The notes beneath the pieces are model-generated. The model saw only the letters and a program-made list of their open reading frames with translations. It ran no database searches and was not told the DNA's origin. Below are positions 9,493 through 17,306 of a stretch of DNA of 32,110 nt, piece by piece (position 1 is the stretch's first letter; each line of letters starts with the position of its first letter). Both the position numbers and the translations under genes were made by a program. This stretch comes from an uncultured Clostridia bacterium. GTDB lineage: Bacteria > Bacillota > Clostridia > TANB77 > CAG-465. Location of the stretch: the NCBI GenBank assembly GCA_947627255.1, contig CANQVI010000013.1, forward strand, positions 1 to 32,110, read 5' to 3'.

Positions 9493-9825
9493 ATGACAAT
9501 AGATTTATTTTGGGATAATGTTAAAATCTTAAATATAAAAAAAGAAGATGATGTGTATATATCTTCTGTATATAGTGATAATATAAATACAGTGAAAAAT
9601 AGTGGATTTCCAATATTCTTTTTAAAAGAAATTTCAGTTGTTTCTGATGAATTACCAAATATAGTAAAACAAAGGATATCAAATATAAATAACATTAAAG
9701 GAAAATTAAGATTTAAAAATGATTATAGCAGTGAAGAAATAGAAGAAAATATATATAATTATATAAATACTACCGAGTGCAGAAGACCGACAGATAAGTT
9801 TAGTATAAAAATAGAGATAAGATAA
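9493..9825 (+). CDS. Small HipS-like partner protein 2
   Basis: Immediately downstream of kinase 2; aligns with 7657..7971: W..vKiL...K.DdvY.S.V...NI...K.SGFP..F...I....ELP....R....YIN.TeCrR.TD. Confidence 0.6.
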   Translation: MTIDLFWDNVKILNIKKEDDVYISSVYSDNINTVKNSGFPIFFLKEISVVSDELPNIVKQRISNINNIKGKLRFKNDYSSEEIEENIYNYINTTECRRPTDKFSIKIEIR

Positions 9826-9902
9826 AAAATAAAATTTAAAATATATAGCTACTTGAATTTTAGAAAATATTATGTTATACTAAAAACATATTTGAATTAA
9901 AA

Positions 9903-10159
9903 GCAATGAACAAGAGGAGTAAAATAAAGGTTATCTATAGAGAGAAAGATTCGTAGGCTGGAAGATCTTTTAGATAAACATATTTGAAGGTAGCTTGGGA
10001 GCTGGTATATTGAAGTATTATATATGTGTAGGTATACTCCGTTAACAGTCGGTAAATCTGTAAATAAGAGCATACAATATAGTATTGTATGAATTAAGGT
10101 GGTACCGCGAATTACAGTCATTCGTCCTTAAATATATTAAGGATTAATGACTGTTTTTT
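9903..10159 (+). promoter_or_regulatory. T-box leader, probable valine specifier (GTA)
   Basis: T-box sequence AAGGTGGTACCGCG (10096-10109); CAAG(9911-14)/CTTG(9994-97) brackets AGTA(9918-21) and GAA-G-GTA-G (9986-9993); terminator ACAGTCATT..AATGACTGT + T-run at 10114-10159; lies upstream of valS. Confidence 0.9.
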
Positions 10160-10188
10160 ATTTAAAAAAATGAAAGGAGAAAAATAAT

Positions 10189-10386
10189 ATGCTTAGAGAT
10201 TTTGGAATATTTATAGCACTCGTCTGTCTGTTTTTATCTGTAATAGTCGTTCTTAATGCAAGATGGATAATACATTGTATAGACAATAATAAAGATTTAG
10301 AAAATAAAATGGTTGGAAAAATAAAGGTCGTCTCAACACTCGTGAGCATATTATCTTTATACATAGTAATCATTTTAATTAAATAG
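10189..10386 (+). CDS. 65-aa membrane microprotein (two predicted TM helices) between T-box and valS
   Basis: SD AAAGGAG; hydrophobic FGIFIALVCLFLSVIVVLNA and VVSTLVSILSLYIVIILI segments. Confidence 0.65.
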   Translation: MLRDFGIFIALVCLFLSVIVVLNARWIIHCIDNNKDLENKMVGKIKVVSTLVSILSLYIVIILIK

Positions 10387-10400
10387 AAGGAGAGATAAAA

Positions 10401-13010
10401 ATGGAAAATAATTTTAACTATTCAAAAAGAGAAGAAGAAATATATAAAAATTGGGAAGAAAAAGGATATTTTAAATGTGAAATAAAAGAAGGAGAAAAAC
10501 CTTTTACAATATCAATGCCACCTCCAAATGTAACTGCAAAATTACATATAGGTCATGCTCTTGTTAATACAATACAAGATGTTTTTATTCGTTATCATAG
10601 ACTTAAAGGTGAACCAACTTTATGGATACCTGGAACTGACCATGCAAGTATTGCTACAGAAGTTAAGGTAGTAGAAAAATTAAGAAAAGAAGGAAAAACA
10701 AAAGCTGAACTTGGTAGAGAAGGATTTTTAAAGGAAGCATGGGAATGGAAAGAAAAATATGGTGGAGAAATTACTAAGCAAATCAGAAAATTAGGATGCT
10801 CTTGTGATTGGTCAAGAGAAAGATTTACAATGGATGAAGGATGTTCAGATGCTGTATTAGAAGTATTTGAAAGAATGTATAATAAAGGATTAATATATAA
10901 AGGAAAAAGAATTGTTAACTGGTGTCCAAATTGTAAAACACCTATTTCAGATATTGAAGTTGAATATGAGGAAAAGCCATCATCATTATGGTATATAAAA
11001 TATCCAATAGAAAATAGTGATGAATACTTAACAGTAGCTACAACTAGACCAGAAACTATGTTAGGAGATACAGCTGTTGCAGTAGCTCCTGATGATGAAA
11101 GATATAAAAAATACGTTGGAAAAAGAGTATATTTACCAATAGTTGGAAAATATATACCAATAATAGCTGATAGATATGTAGAAAAAGAATTTGGTACAGG
11201 GGTTGTTAAAATGACACCTGCACATGATCCTAATGATTATAAAGTAGGTGAAAGACACAATTTAGATATTATAAATATTCTAAATGATGATGCTACTTTA
11301 AATGAAAATGCAGGAAAATATCAAGGAATGACTACACTTGAAGCAAGAGAAAAAATAGTAGATGAGTTAAAAGAAACAGGCTATTTAGTAAAAATCGAGC
11401 CATATACACATAATGTAGGAAGTTGTTATAGATGTCATACTACAATCGAGCCATATATTTCTAATCAATGGTTTGTACGTATGGGTGACCTTGCTAAACC
11501 AGCAATAGAAGCAGTAAGAAATGATGAAACTATTTTTGTACCAAAAAGATTTGAAAAAACATATTTTAATTGGATGGAAAATATAGAAGATTGGTGTATA
11601 TCTCGTCAATTATGGTGGGGACATAGAATACCTGCATATTATTGCGATAAATGTAATAAAATAACTGTTTCTAAAACACCAGTAACAACATGTGAATGTG
11701 GTGGACATTTAACACAAGATGAAGATACACTTGATACTTGGTTTTCTTCTGCTTTATGGCCTTTTTCTATACTTGGATGGCCAAATAAAACAAAAGAATT
11801 GGAATATTTCTATCCAAACTCAATGCTTGTTACAGGATATGATATTATAACATTCTGGGTAAGTAAAATGATATTCTCTGGAATTGAGTATATGAATGAA
11901 GTACCTTTTAAACATGTATTTCTTAATGGACTTGTAAGAGATGCAAAAGGTAGAAAAATGTCTAAATCATTAGGTAATGGAGTTGATCCGTTAGACGTTA
12001 TAAGAGACTATGGTACAGATGCATTAAGACTTGCACTTATACAAAATGTAACTCCTGGAAATGATGTAAGATATATTCCAGAAAAAGTTGAAGCATCTAG
12101 AAATTTTGTAAATAAATTATGGAATGCAGCAAAATTTGCTAATATATATTTAAAAGATTTAGATATAAATGAACCAGAATGTCTAATGCCAGAAGATAAA
12201 TGGATTTTAACAAGATTATCTAATACTATTAAAAGCGTTGAAAACAATATAGATAAATTTGAAATTGGTGTTGCTGTTCAACTTATATATGATTTTATTT
12301 GGAATGATATTTGTGACTGGTATATAGAAATGATAAAACCAAGATTATATAATAAAGAAAATGAATCATATAAAACAGCTATTTGGACTTTAAACTATAC
12401 ATTAATTGCTGCAGTTAAGATGTTACATCCATATATGCCATTTATTACTGAAGAAGTATATTTGAATTTAAAGAAAGAAAAAGATTCTATTATGCTTGAA
12501 CTATGGCCAGAAGCTAAATATAACTTTGAATTAGAAGAAAAGGTTATTAGTACAGTAAATGATATGATAAGACAAATACGTAATACAAGAGCTAATATGG
12601 ATATAACTGGTTCTAAAAAGGTATCAGCACAAATTGCAATAGAAGATAAAGAGTTTGATGCTATATTTAAAAAATCTGAGGAATACTTTAAAAAATTAGC
12701 ATATATTGAAGAAATAGAATATATTTCATCTAGTAGTGAAGCAAATACTAAGTATGTAGCTTTACATGATGAAAAAATAAATATATTCTTAAATATGTCT
12801 GATGCGATTGATATTGATGCAGAAATTTCAAAACTTGAAAAAGAAAAACAAACTGCTATGTCTGAATTAAAAAGAGCAGAAGGAATGTTAAAAAATGAAA
12901 AGTTTGTAAGTAAAGCACCTCAAAATTTAATTGAATCAGAAAAAGAAAAAGTAAAAAAATATACAGATTTACTAGAAAAAATAGAAAGTAGAATTAGTGA
13001 ATTAAAATAA
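10401..13010 (+). CDS. valS: Valyl-tRNA synthetase
   Basis: PPPNVTAKLHIGHAL, GTDHASIATE, KMSKSLGNGVDPLDVI, C-terminal coiled-coil. Confidence 0.97.
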   Translation: MENNFNYSKREEEIYKNWEEKGYFKCEIKEGEKPFTISMPPPNVTAKLHIGHALVNTIQDVFIRYHRLKGEPTLWIPGTDHASIATEVKVVEKLRKEGKTKAELGREGFLKEAWEWKEKYGGEITKQIRKLGCSCDWSRERFTMDEGCSDAVLEVFERMYNKGLIYKGKRIVNWCPNCKTPISDIEVEYEEKPSSLWYIKYPIENSDEYLTVATTRPETMLGDTAVAVAPDDERYKKYVGKRVYLPIVGKYIPIIADRYVEKEFGTGVVKMTPAHDPNDYKVGERHNLDIINILNDDATLNENAGKYQGMTTLEAREKIVDELKETGYLVKIEPYTHNVGSCYRCHTTIEPYISNQWFVRMGDLAKPAIEAVRNDETIFVPKRFEKTYFNWMENIEDWCISRQLWWGHRIPAYYCDKCNKITVSKTPVTTCECGGHLTQDEDTLDTWFSSALWPFSILGWPNKTKELEYFYPNSMLVTGYDIITFWVSKMIFSGIEYMNEVPFKHVFLNGLVRDAKGRKMSKSLGNGVDPLDVIRDYGTDALRLALIQNVTPGNDVRYIPEKVEASRNFVNKLWNAAKFANIYLKDLDINEPECLMPEDKWILTRLSNTIKSVENNIDKFEIGVAVQLIYDFIWNDICDWYIEMIKPRLYNKENESYKTAIWTLNYTLIAAVKMLHPYMPFITEEVYLNLKKEKDSIMLELWPEAKYNFELEEKVISTVNDMIRQIRNTRANMDITGSKKVSAQIAIEDKEFDAIFKKSEEYFKKLAYIEEIEYISSSSEANTKYVALHDEKINIFLNMSDAIDIDAEISKLEKEKQTAMSELKRAEGMLKNEKFVSKAPQNLIESEKEKVKKYTDLLEKIESRISELK

Positions 13011-13011
13011 A

Positions 13012-13048
13012 ATGCTAAGAGATAGTAGAAAACACTACTATCTTTTAT
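13012..13048 (+). terminator. Intrinsic terminator after valS
   Basis: AGATAGTAG-aaaaca-CTACTATCT-TTT. Confidence 0.75.
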
Positions 13049-13113
13049 ATTGCTTCATTGACTAGAATTATTGCTTATGATATAATTTATCATATCTAAA
13101 AAGGAGAAATAAT

Positions 13114-14034
13114 ATGAAGAAGATATTATCTAGTTTTATAATTTTAGCACTTGTATTAACAGTGCTTTCAAATACAGTAATTGCAGTAGTTATACCAAGA
13201 GTAGGAGTATTGGGACCAAGTTCTGGTACTGTAGAAGTTGGAGGAACTATAAGATATCCTGTATCAATAAAAAATAATGCTACTAGTGTTAATTTAAAAC
13301 CTAGTGATGTACAACTAAATGGATGCACTGCAAATATAAGTATAGAGGGAAGTGGAAACACAGATAGAACTGTAGTTTTAAGTAATATTAGAGGTAGTGT
13401 AGGAGCAACTTGCTGGATAAAAATTTTAGGTGGAGTTGCATCAAACTCAGCTGGTGTATCGTTGGAAACTGGTGCATCTACAGCATTTACAATAGTTGCA
13501 ACTGTAAATAATAATCCTACACCATCTACACCAAATAACAACAATAATAACAATAGTAATCCAAATAATAATAATACATTACCACCAAATGTTAATAATA
13601 ATGGTGGAAACAATAATAGTAATCCTCAACCACAAGAGCCTGAAGAAGAAACAGATAAGACAAATCCAACAATGCAAATTGGAGGATTTTCAAAAGATAG
13701 CATAAATCTTGGTGATGAAATATATTTTGAAGTATCTTATTCTGATGATAAAGAAATGGGAGATATAACACTAAATGAAAATGATATTACTTTATATGGA
13801 TTTAAAGCAGATATAAAAATTAGTGGAGAAGGTAATACAAGAAGGGTTACACTTTCAAATGTTCAAGGCCATTTAGGCGGATTAAAATATGTTAAAATTG
13901 CTGGAAATACAGCAAAAGATAAAGCTGGAAATAGTGTAAAAGATGGCGGAAAAACAGGAATGTTTAAAGTTATTAGTAAAGATACAAAAAATAAACCAGA
14001 TGACTGGGTAGAAAATCCAAATACAGGTATATAA
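13114..14034 (+). CDS. Secreted protein with two Ig-like repeats joined by an Asn/Pro-rich linker
   Basis: Signal peptide MKKILSSFIILALVLTVLSNTVIA; repeats ...ANISIEGSGNTDRTVVLSNIRGSVG... / ...ADIKISGEGNTRRVTLSNVQGHLG...; poly-Asn linker; C-terminus NPNTGI. Confidence 0.75.
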   Translation: MKKILSSFIILALVLTVLSNTVIAVVIPRVGVLGPSSGTVEVGGTIRYPVSIKNNATSVNLKPSDVQLNGCTANISIEGSGNTDRTVVLSNIRGSVGATCWIKILGGVASNSAGVSLETGASTAFTIVATVNNNPTPSTPNNNNNNNSNPNNNNTLPPNVNNNGGNNNSNPQPQEPEEETDKTNPTMQIGGFSKDSINLGDEIYFEVSYSDDKEMGDITLNENDITLYGFKADIKISGEGNTRRVTLSNVQGHLGGLKYVKIAGNTAKDKAGNSVKDGGKTGMFKVISKDTKNKPDDWVENPNTGI

Positions 14035-14037
14035 CAA

Positions 14038-14066
14038 AAAGCCTCGAAAGAGGCTTTATTTTTTTG
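14038..14066 (+). terminator. Intrinsic terminator
   Basis: AAAAGCCTC-gaaa-GAGGCTTT-ATTTTTTT. Confidence 0.85.
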
Positions 14067-14085
14067 CCTAATAAAAAACAGATAA

Positions 14086-14115
14086 TTGACTTTTTATGTA
14101 AAACAATGATATAAT
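14086..14115 (+). promoter_or_regulatory. Putative sigma-A promoter P1
   Basis: TTGACT - 18 nt - TATAAT. Confidence 0.55.
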
Positions 14116-14199
14116 ATAAGTATAAATCTTATACTATATCGCTAGTGTTGATTTCACTTATCAATTTTTGACAGATTTGTCATAAAAAGATTACATAAG

Positions 14200-14228
14200 T
14201 TGAAATTTGACATAAAAAGTGGTATAAT
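14200..14228 (+). promoter_or_regulatory. Putative sigma-A promoter P2
   Basis: TTGAAA - 17 nt - TATAAT; preceded by TGACAgatTTGTCA-like inverted repeat. Confidence 0.6.
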
Positions 14229-14287
14229 ATAAGTAACAAAATGTGCTTATATTTTCAAATAAATTTATTTGAAGGAAGGTGATTAAT

Positions 14288-14296
14288 ATGTTTTAG
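14288..14296 (+). other. Minimal uORF (ATG TTT TAG) with strong SD in the leader of 14501..15760
   Basis: GGAAGGTGATTAAT-ATG-TTT-TAG; followed by hairpins at 14299-14316 and further downstream. Confidence 0.4.
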
Positions 14297-14500
14297 GAAT
14301 TCCAAGTAATTGGAATAATTGTTTGTATTCATATGTTTGAAAATATGTCTGCATTACATTTTGTTTTTTATATAGATGAGAGTATTACTCTCAAAGTTTT
14401 ATACATGGAAGTTTACTTCCAATGTAATCAATTAAATAAGTCAGGATGGCCTCCGAAGAGAATAGGCTAGCACATTTTATGTGCAGGAAAGGAAATTATT

Positions 14501-15760
14501 ATGAAGATGAGCGTTAAGAAATTCGCGAAAGAAAATGTAAAATTTTTTGCAGGCGTAGGAACTGCAGTATTGGCATTTGCCATTCAAAGTTTAGGTTGTG
14601 GTGTTTTAACATTAATGACTATGATGAGCTTAGGCTTAATTTATGTTATGGTTAGATCACCTAAATACACCAAGAGATTTAAAGCAATTGTGCTTGTTAT
14701 GGCTGTATTGGCTATGATGACATTTGGATTGTGGCATTGGACAACACACCAAGATACACCTGTAGATGATGCTACAACTGCACAAACTGAAACTGTACCT
14801 GAAGAAACTGAAACTGAACCTGAAGAAGAAATTGCTGAAGAAACAGAAGTTACAGTTCCAACAGATGACACTTGCAGTGGAAATGGTAGACTTGATGCAG
14901 AAGGCAGAAAAAAATGCATTGATTTAACTGCAACAAACAACAACAGCAAAGATGTTACTGGAAATAATGAGACTCAAACAAAGGTTGAAGGAAATGAAAC
15001 TACTAAGTTTGGTGAAGAATCACAAGCTGACAAAGATACTCAAAAGGAATTAGCAGAAGCAGAAAAGAATCCTAACAAAAAGGTTGAAGACCTAAATGAA
15101 GGAGTAAAAGCTGTTACTGATGTAACTCCTGTTGAGGATGACAAGAAAGTTGAAGAAAAGGATGAAGATTCTAAGATTGAAGTTCCAGCTGATGCTGAAG
15201 AAGTTAAATCTGAGGAATCAAAAGATGCTAATGACGTTAAAGAAGATAAGAAAGAAGAAGCTCCAAAAGCTGACGATTTCAAAGAGCTTGACGACAAAGC
15301 ATTAGAAGACCTTTTCGATGAAACTGAACCTGAGACTAAAGAAGAAGCTAAATTAGATGATACACTTGTTGTTGAAACTGAAGAAGCTAGTTCTAACTTT
15401 GTTGTAGAAGATCTTGAAACTGAACCTGAAGAAGAAGCTGTTGAAAATGTTGTAGTTCCAAGTGTTGAAGCACAAGATGATGAAGTTGTTGTAGAAGATG
15501 AAGTTGTTGAAGAAGTTAAAGAAGTAGCTCCAGTTACTGTTGAAGCACTTGATGGTTATGAGGCTATTATCGGAAGCACTATGCAATATAGAGTAACAGG
15601 AGATGATTTAACAATTGAAGGTTTAGATGGCTTAGAATATACATTCATTGATGGTGTGTTAAGTATCAATGTTGGTGAAGAAGCCACTACAATTACAGTT
15701 GTGATTTCTAATAGCGTTAGCTCTGTAACTTTTGATATCGTTGTAAACGGTATAAGATAA
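14501..15760 (+). CDS. Membrane-anchored acidic protein: two N-terminal TMs, Glu/Asp/Val-rich spacer, C-terminal beta-rich domain
   Basis: SD GGAAAGGAA; hydrophobic helices near residues 13-70; repeated ETEPEEE-type segments; C-terminal GYEAIIGSTMQYRVTGDDLTIEGLDGLEYTF... Confidence 0.75.
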   Translation: MKMSVKKFAKENVKFFAGVGTAVLAFAIQSLGCGVLTLMTMMSLGLIYVMVRSPKYTKRFKAIVLVMAVLAMMTFGLWHWTTHQDTPVDDATTAQTETVPEETETEPEEEIAEETEVTVPTDDTCSGNGRLDAEGRKKCIDLTATNNNSKDVTGNNETQTKVEGNETTKFGEESQADKDTQKELAEAEKNPNKKVEDLNEGVKAVTDVTPVEDDKKVEEKDEDSKIEVPADAEEVKSEESKDANDVKEDKKEEAPKADDFKELDDKALEDLFDETEPETKEEAKLDDTLVVETEEASSNFVVEDLETEPEEEAVENVVVPSVEAQDDEVVVEDEVVEEVKEVAPVTVEALDGYEAIIGSTMQYRVTGDDLTIEGLDGLEYTFIDGVLSINVGEEATTITVVISNSVSSVTFDIVVNGIR

Positions 15761-15764
15761 GCTA

Positions 15765-16128
15765 AACTAAACGCTAGAAGGAATTTTTCCATATAGTATA
15801 TGTGGATTGCATACTTGGGTCTTTGTGTATTGAAGTGAGAACTTTAATATGTATCCAGGTATGTTAGTATGAATACAAAATAAAAAGTGGTTTGATTCGT
15901 TAAATGATTAAGTAGCCTTTGGGTTATGGTATTGTTTGATGAAATTTGTATCATACTGTTGAGAGAATGTGGCTCACATAGCACGGACTTGTATATCTCT
16001 CAAAAAAGGGATCTTTGACATAATGCTGACTTTTAGAGTAGTAATGAAGTAGTGCCAAGGATTCCAAGTGTGCAAACCCATTTTTTATAATATATGGAAC
16101 TGTAAATCTTTACGGTTTCATTTTTTTT
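15765..16128 (+). ncRNA. Candidate structured RNA (long 3'UTR or separate ncRNA) ending in an intrinsic terminator
   Basis: No ORF; helices GCATACTTGG(15809-18)/CCAGGTATGT(15855-64), AAGT-GAGA-ACTT (GNRA loop, 15833-44), TTGAGAGA(15959-66)/TCTCTCAA(15996-16003) enclosing ATGTG-gct-CACAT, GGGATCTTTG(16008-17)/CAAGGATTCC(16056-65); terminator TGGAACTGTAAA-tc-TTTACGGTTTCA-T8. Confidence 0.5.
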
Positions 16129-16141
16129 GTCTTTTTTAGAT

Positions 16142-16290
16142 AAAAAAAGGCCACCCCGAAGGGTGGCTTCGAAAAAAAATTATTAAAAAGGATTACCTAA
16201 ATCTACAGGAGTGTAGATTTAAGATAAGTAGACCGGATTCGAACCGACTCACCGTCATAGACGAGCTCTTCCTTGATTGAGACTTACTAC
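16142..16290 (-). ncRNA. Candidate small RNA with tRNA-like D- and T-arm segments (not a canonical tRNA)
   Basis: Minus-strand promoter TTGAAT-17-TATAAT (16325..16297), T-arm-like GTCGG-TTCGAAT-CCGGT, D-arm-like CTC-AATCAAGGAA-GAG, hairpin AAATCTACA/TGTAGATTT, terminator GCCACCC-ttcg-GGGTGGC + U-run. Confidence 0.5.
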
Positions 16291-16296
16291 ACTAAT

Positions 16297-16325
16297 ATTA
16301 TAGCATGTGGTATATTAAAATTCAA
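16297..16325 (-). promoter_or_regulatory. Minus-strand sigma-A promoter for the tRNA-like RNA
   Basis: TTGAAT - 17 nt - TATAAT on the reverse strand. Confidence 0.65.
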
Positions 16326-16366
16326 GTGCTATTGTGCAATATGATATAATTAATCTAGGTGTTTTT

Positions 16367-17260
16367 ATGTGTGAATATAGTAATTGTAAATTATGTCCAA
16401 GAGAATGTGGAATAGATAGAACTAAAAAAATAGGAGTATGTGGAGCAAATGATAAATTAAAAGTTGCTCTTGTTTCAACTCATAATTTTGAAGAACCATG
16501 TATAAGTGGAAAGAACGGCTCAGGAACAGTATTTTTTTCAAATTGCAATTTAAGATGTGTTTACTGTCAAAATTTTAAAATATCACGTGATGGATATGGT
16601 AAAGAAATAACAGTTGAAAGATTGGCTCAGATATTTATTGAACAACAAGAAAGAGGAGTAAATAATATAAATCTTGTTACACCTACTATGTATGTAGATA
16701 GTATAATTGAAGCAATAAAAATCGCAAGAAAAAATGGCTTAAATATTCCTATTGTATATAATTCTAGTGGATATGAAAAAGTTGAAACAATAAAAAAGTT
16801 AAAAGGATATATAGATATATATTTACCAGATTATAAATATGCTACAGATAGATTAGCTTTTAAATATTCGGGAGTAAAAAATTATACATCTTCTGTTGTA
16901 CCTGCAATATCTGAAATGATAAATCAAGTAGGACTTCCTAAATTTAATGATGAAGGTATAATGACAAAAGGTGTAATAATAAGACATATGATACTTCCAA
17001 ACAATGTTTTAAATAGTAAAATGGTACTAAAAGATATAAAAAAGAATTTTGCAAGTAAAACATTAGTTAGTGTAATGGCACAATATTTCCCATCTGGTAA
17101 TGCAAATAAATATAAAGAATTATGTAGAAAAATCAATAAAGAAGAATTAAATGAAATCGAAAAATATTTACAAGAATTAGATATAGAAAATGGATATATT
17201 CAAGAGCTAGGAGAACATGAAGAAGAATATGTACCAAACTTTGATCTTTCAAATACATAG
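16367..17260 (+). CDS. Radical SAM protein, PflA-like (activating-enzyme-like) family
   Basis: CKLCPRECGIDR, EEPCISGKNGSGTVFFSNCNLRCVYCQNFKIS (CxxxCxxC radical SAM cluster). Upstream start at 16334 also possible. Confidence 0.85.
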   Translation: MCEYSNCKLCPRECGIDRTKKIGVCGANDKLKVALVSTHNFEEPCISGKNGSGTVFFSNCNLRCVYCQNFKISRDGYGKEITVERLAQIFIEQQERGVNNINLVTPTMYVDSIIEAIKIARKNGLNIPIVYNSSGYEKVETIKKLKGYIDIYLPDYKYATDRLAFKYSGVKNYTSSVVPAISEMINQVGLPKFNDEGIMTKGVIIRHMILPNNVLNSKMVLKDIKKNFASKTLVSVMAQYFPSGNANKYKELCRKINKEELNEIEKYLQELDIENGYIQELGEHEEEYVPNFDLSNT

Positions 17261-17270
17261 TATAAATTTA

Positions 17271-17306
17271 AAATCACTTCATATAGTTTAATATGAGGTG
17301 ATTTTT
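17271..17306 (+). terminator. Terminator-like hairpin whose 3' arm contains the dapF SD
   Basis: 14-bp stem AAATCACTTCATAT / ATATGAGGTGATTT (one U-G), 6-nt loop, followed by TT. Confidence 0.7.

Noticed and set aside
10158-10373. 71-aa minus-strand ORF over the T-box/valS microprotein
   Set aside because: Antisense shadow; the + strand ORF has an SD and sits between T-box and valS.
13068-13613. 181-aa minus-strand ORF antisense to the Ig-like protein gene
   Set aside because: Low-complexity Leu/Phe/Val product mirrored from AT-rich Asn/Pro codons; no SD; + strand gene has signal peptide, SD and repeats.
14641-15792. Several minus-strand ORFs antisense to the acidic protein
   Set aside because: Ser/Phe-rich translations are the mirror of GAA/GAT-rich + strand coding; no SD or motifs.
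16225-16290. Canonical tRNA gene call
   Set aside because: T-arm and D-like segments present, but no consistent 7-bp acceptor, no 7-nt anticodon loop with a 5-bp stem and no CCA; reported instead as tRNA-like ncRNA candidate.
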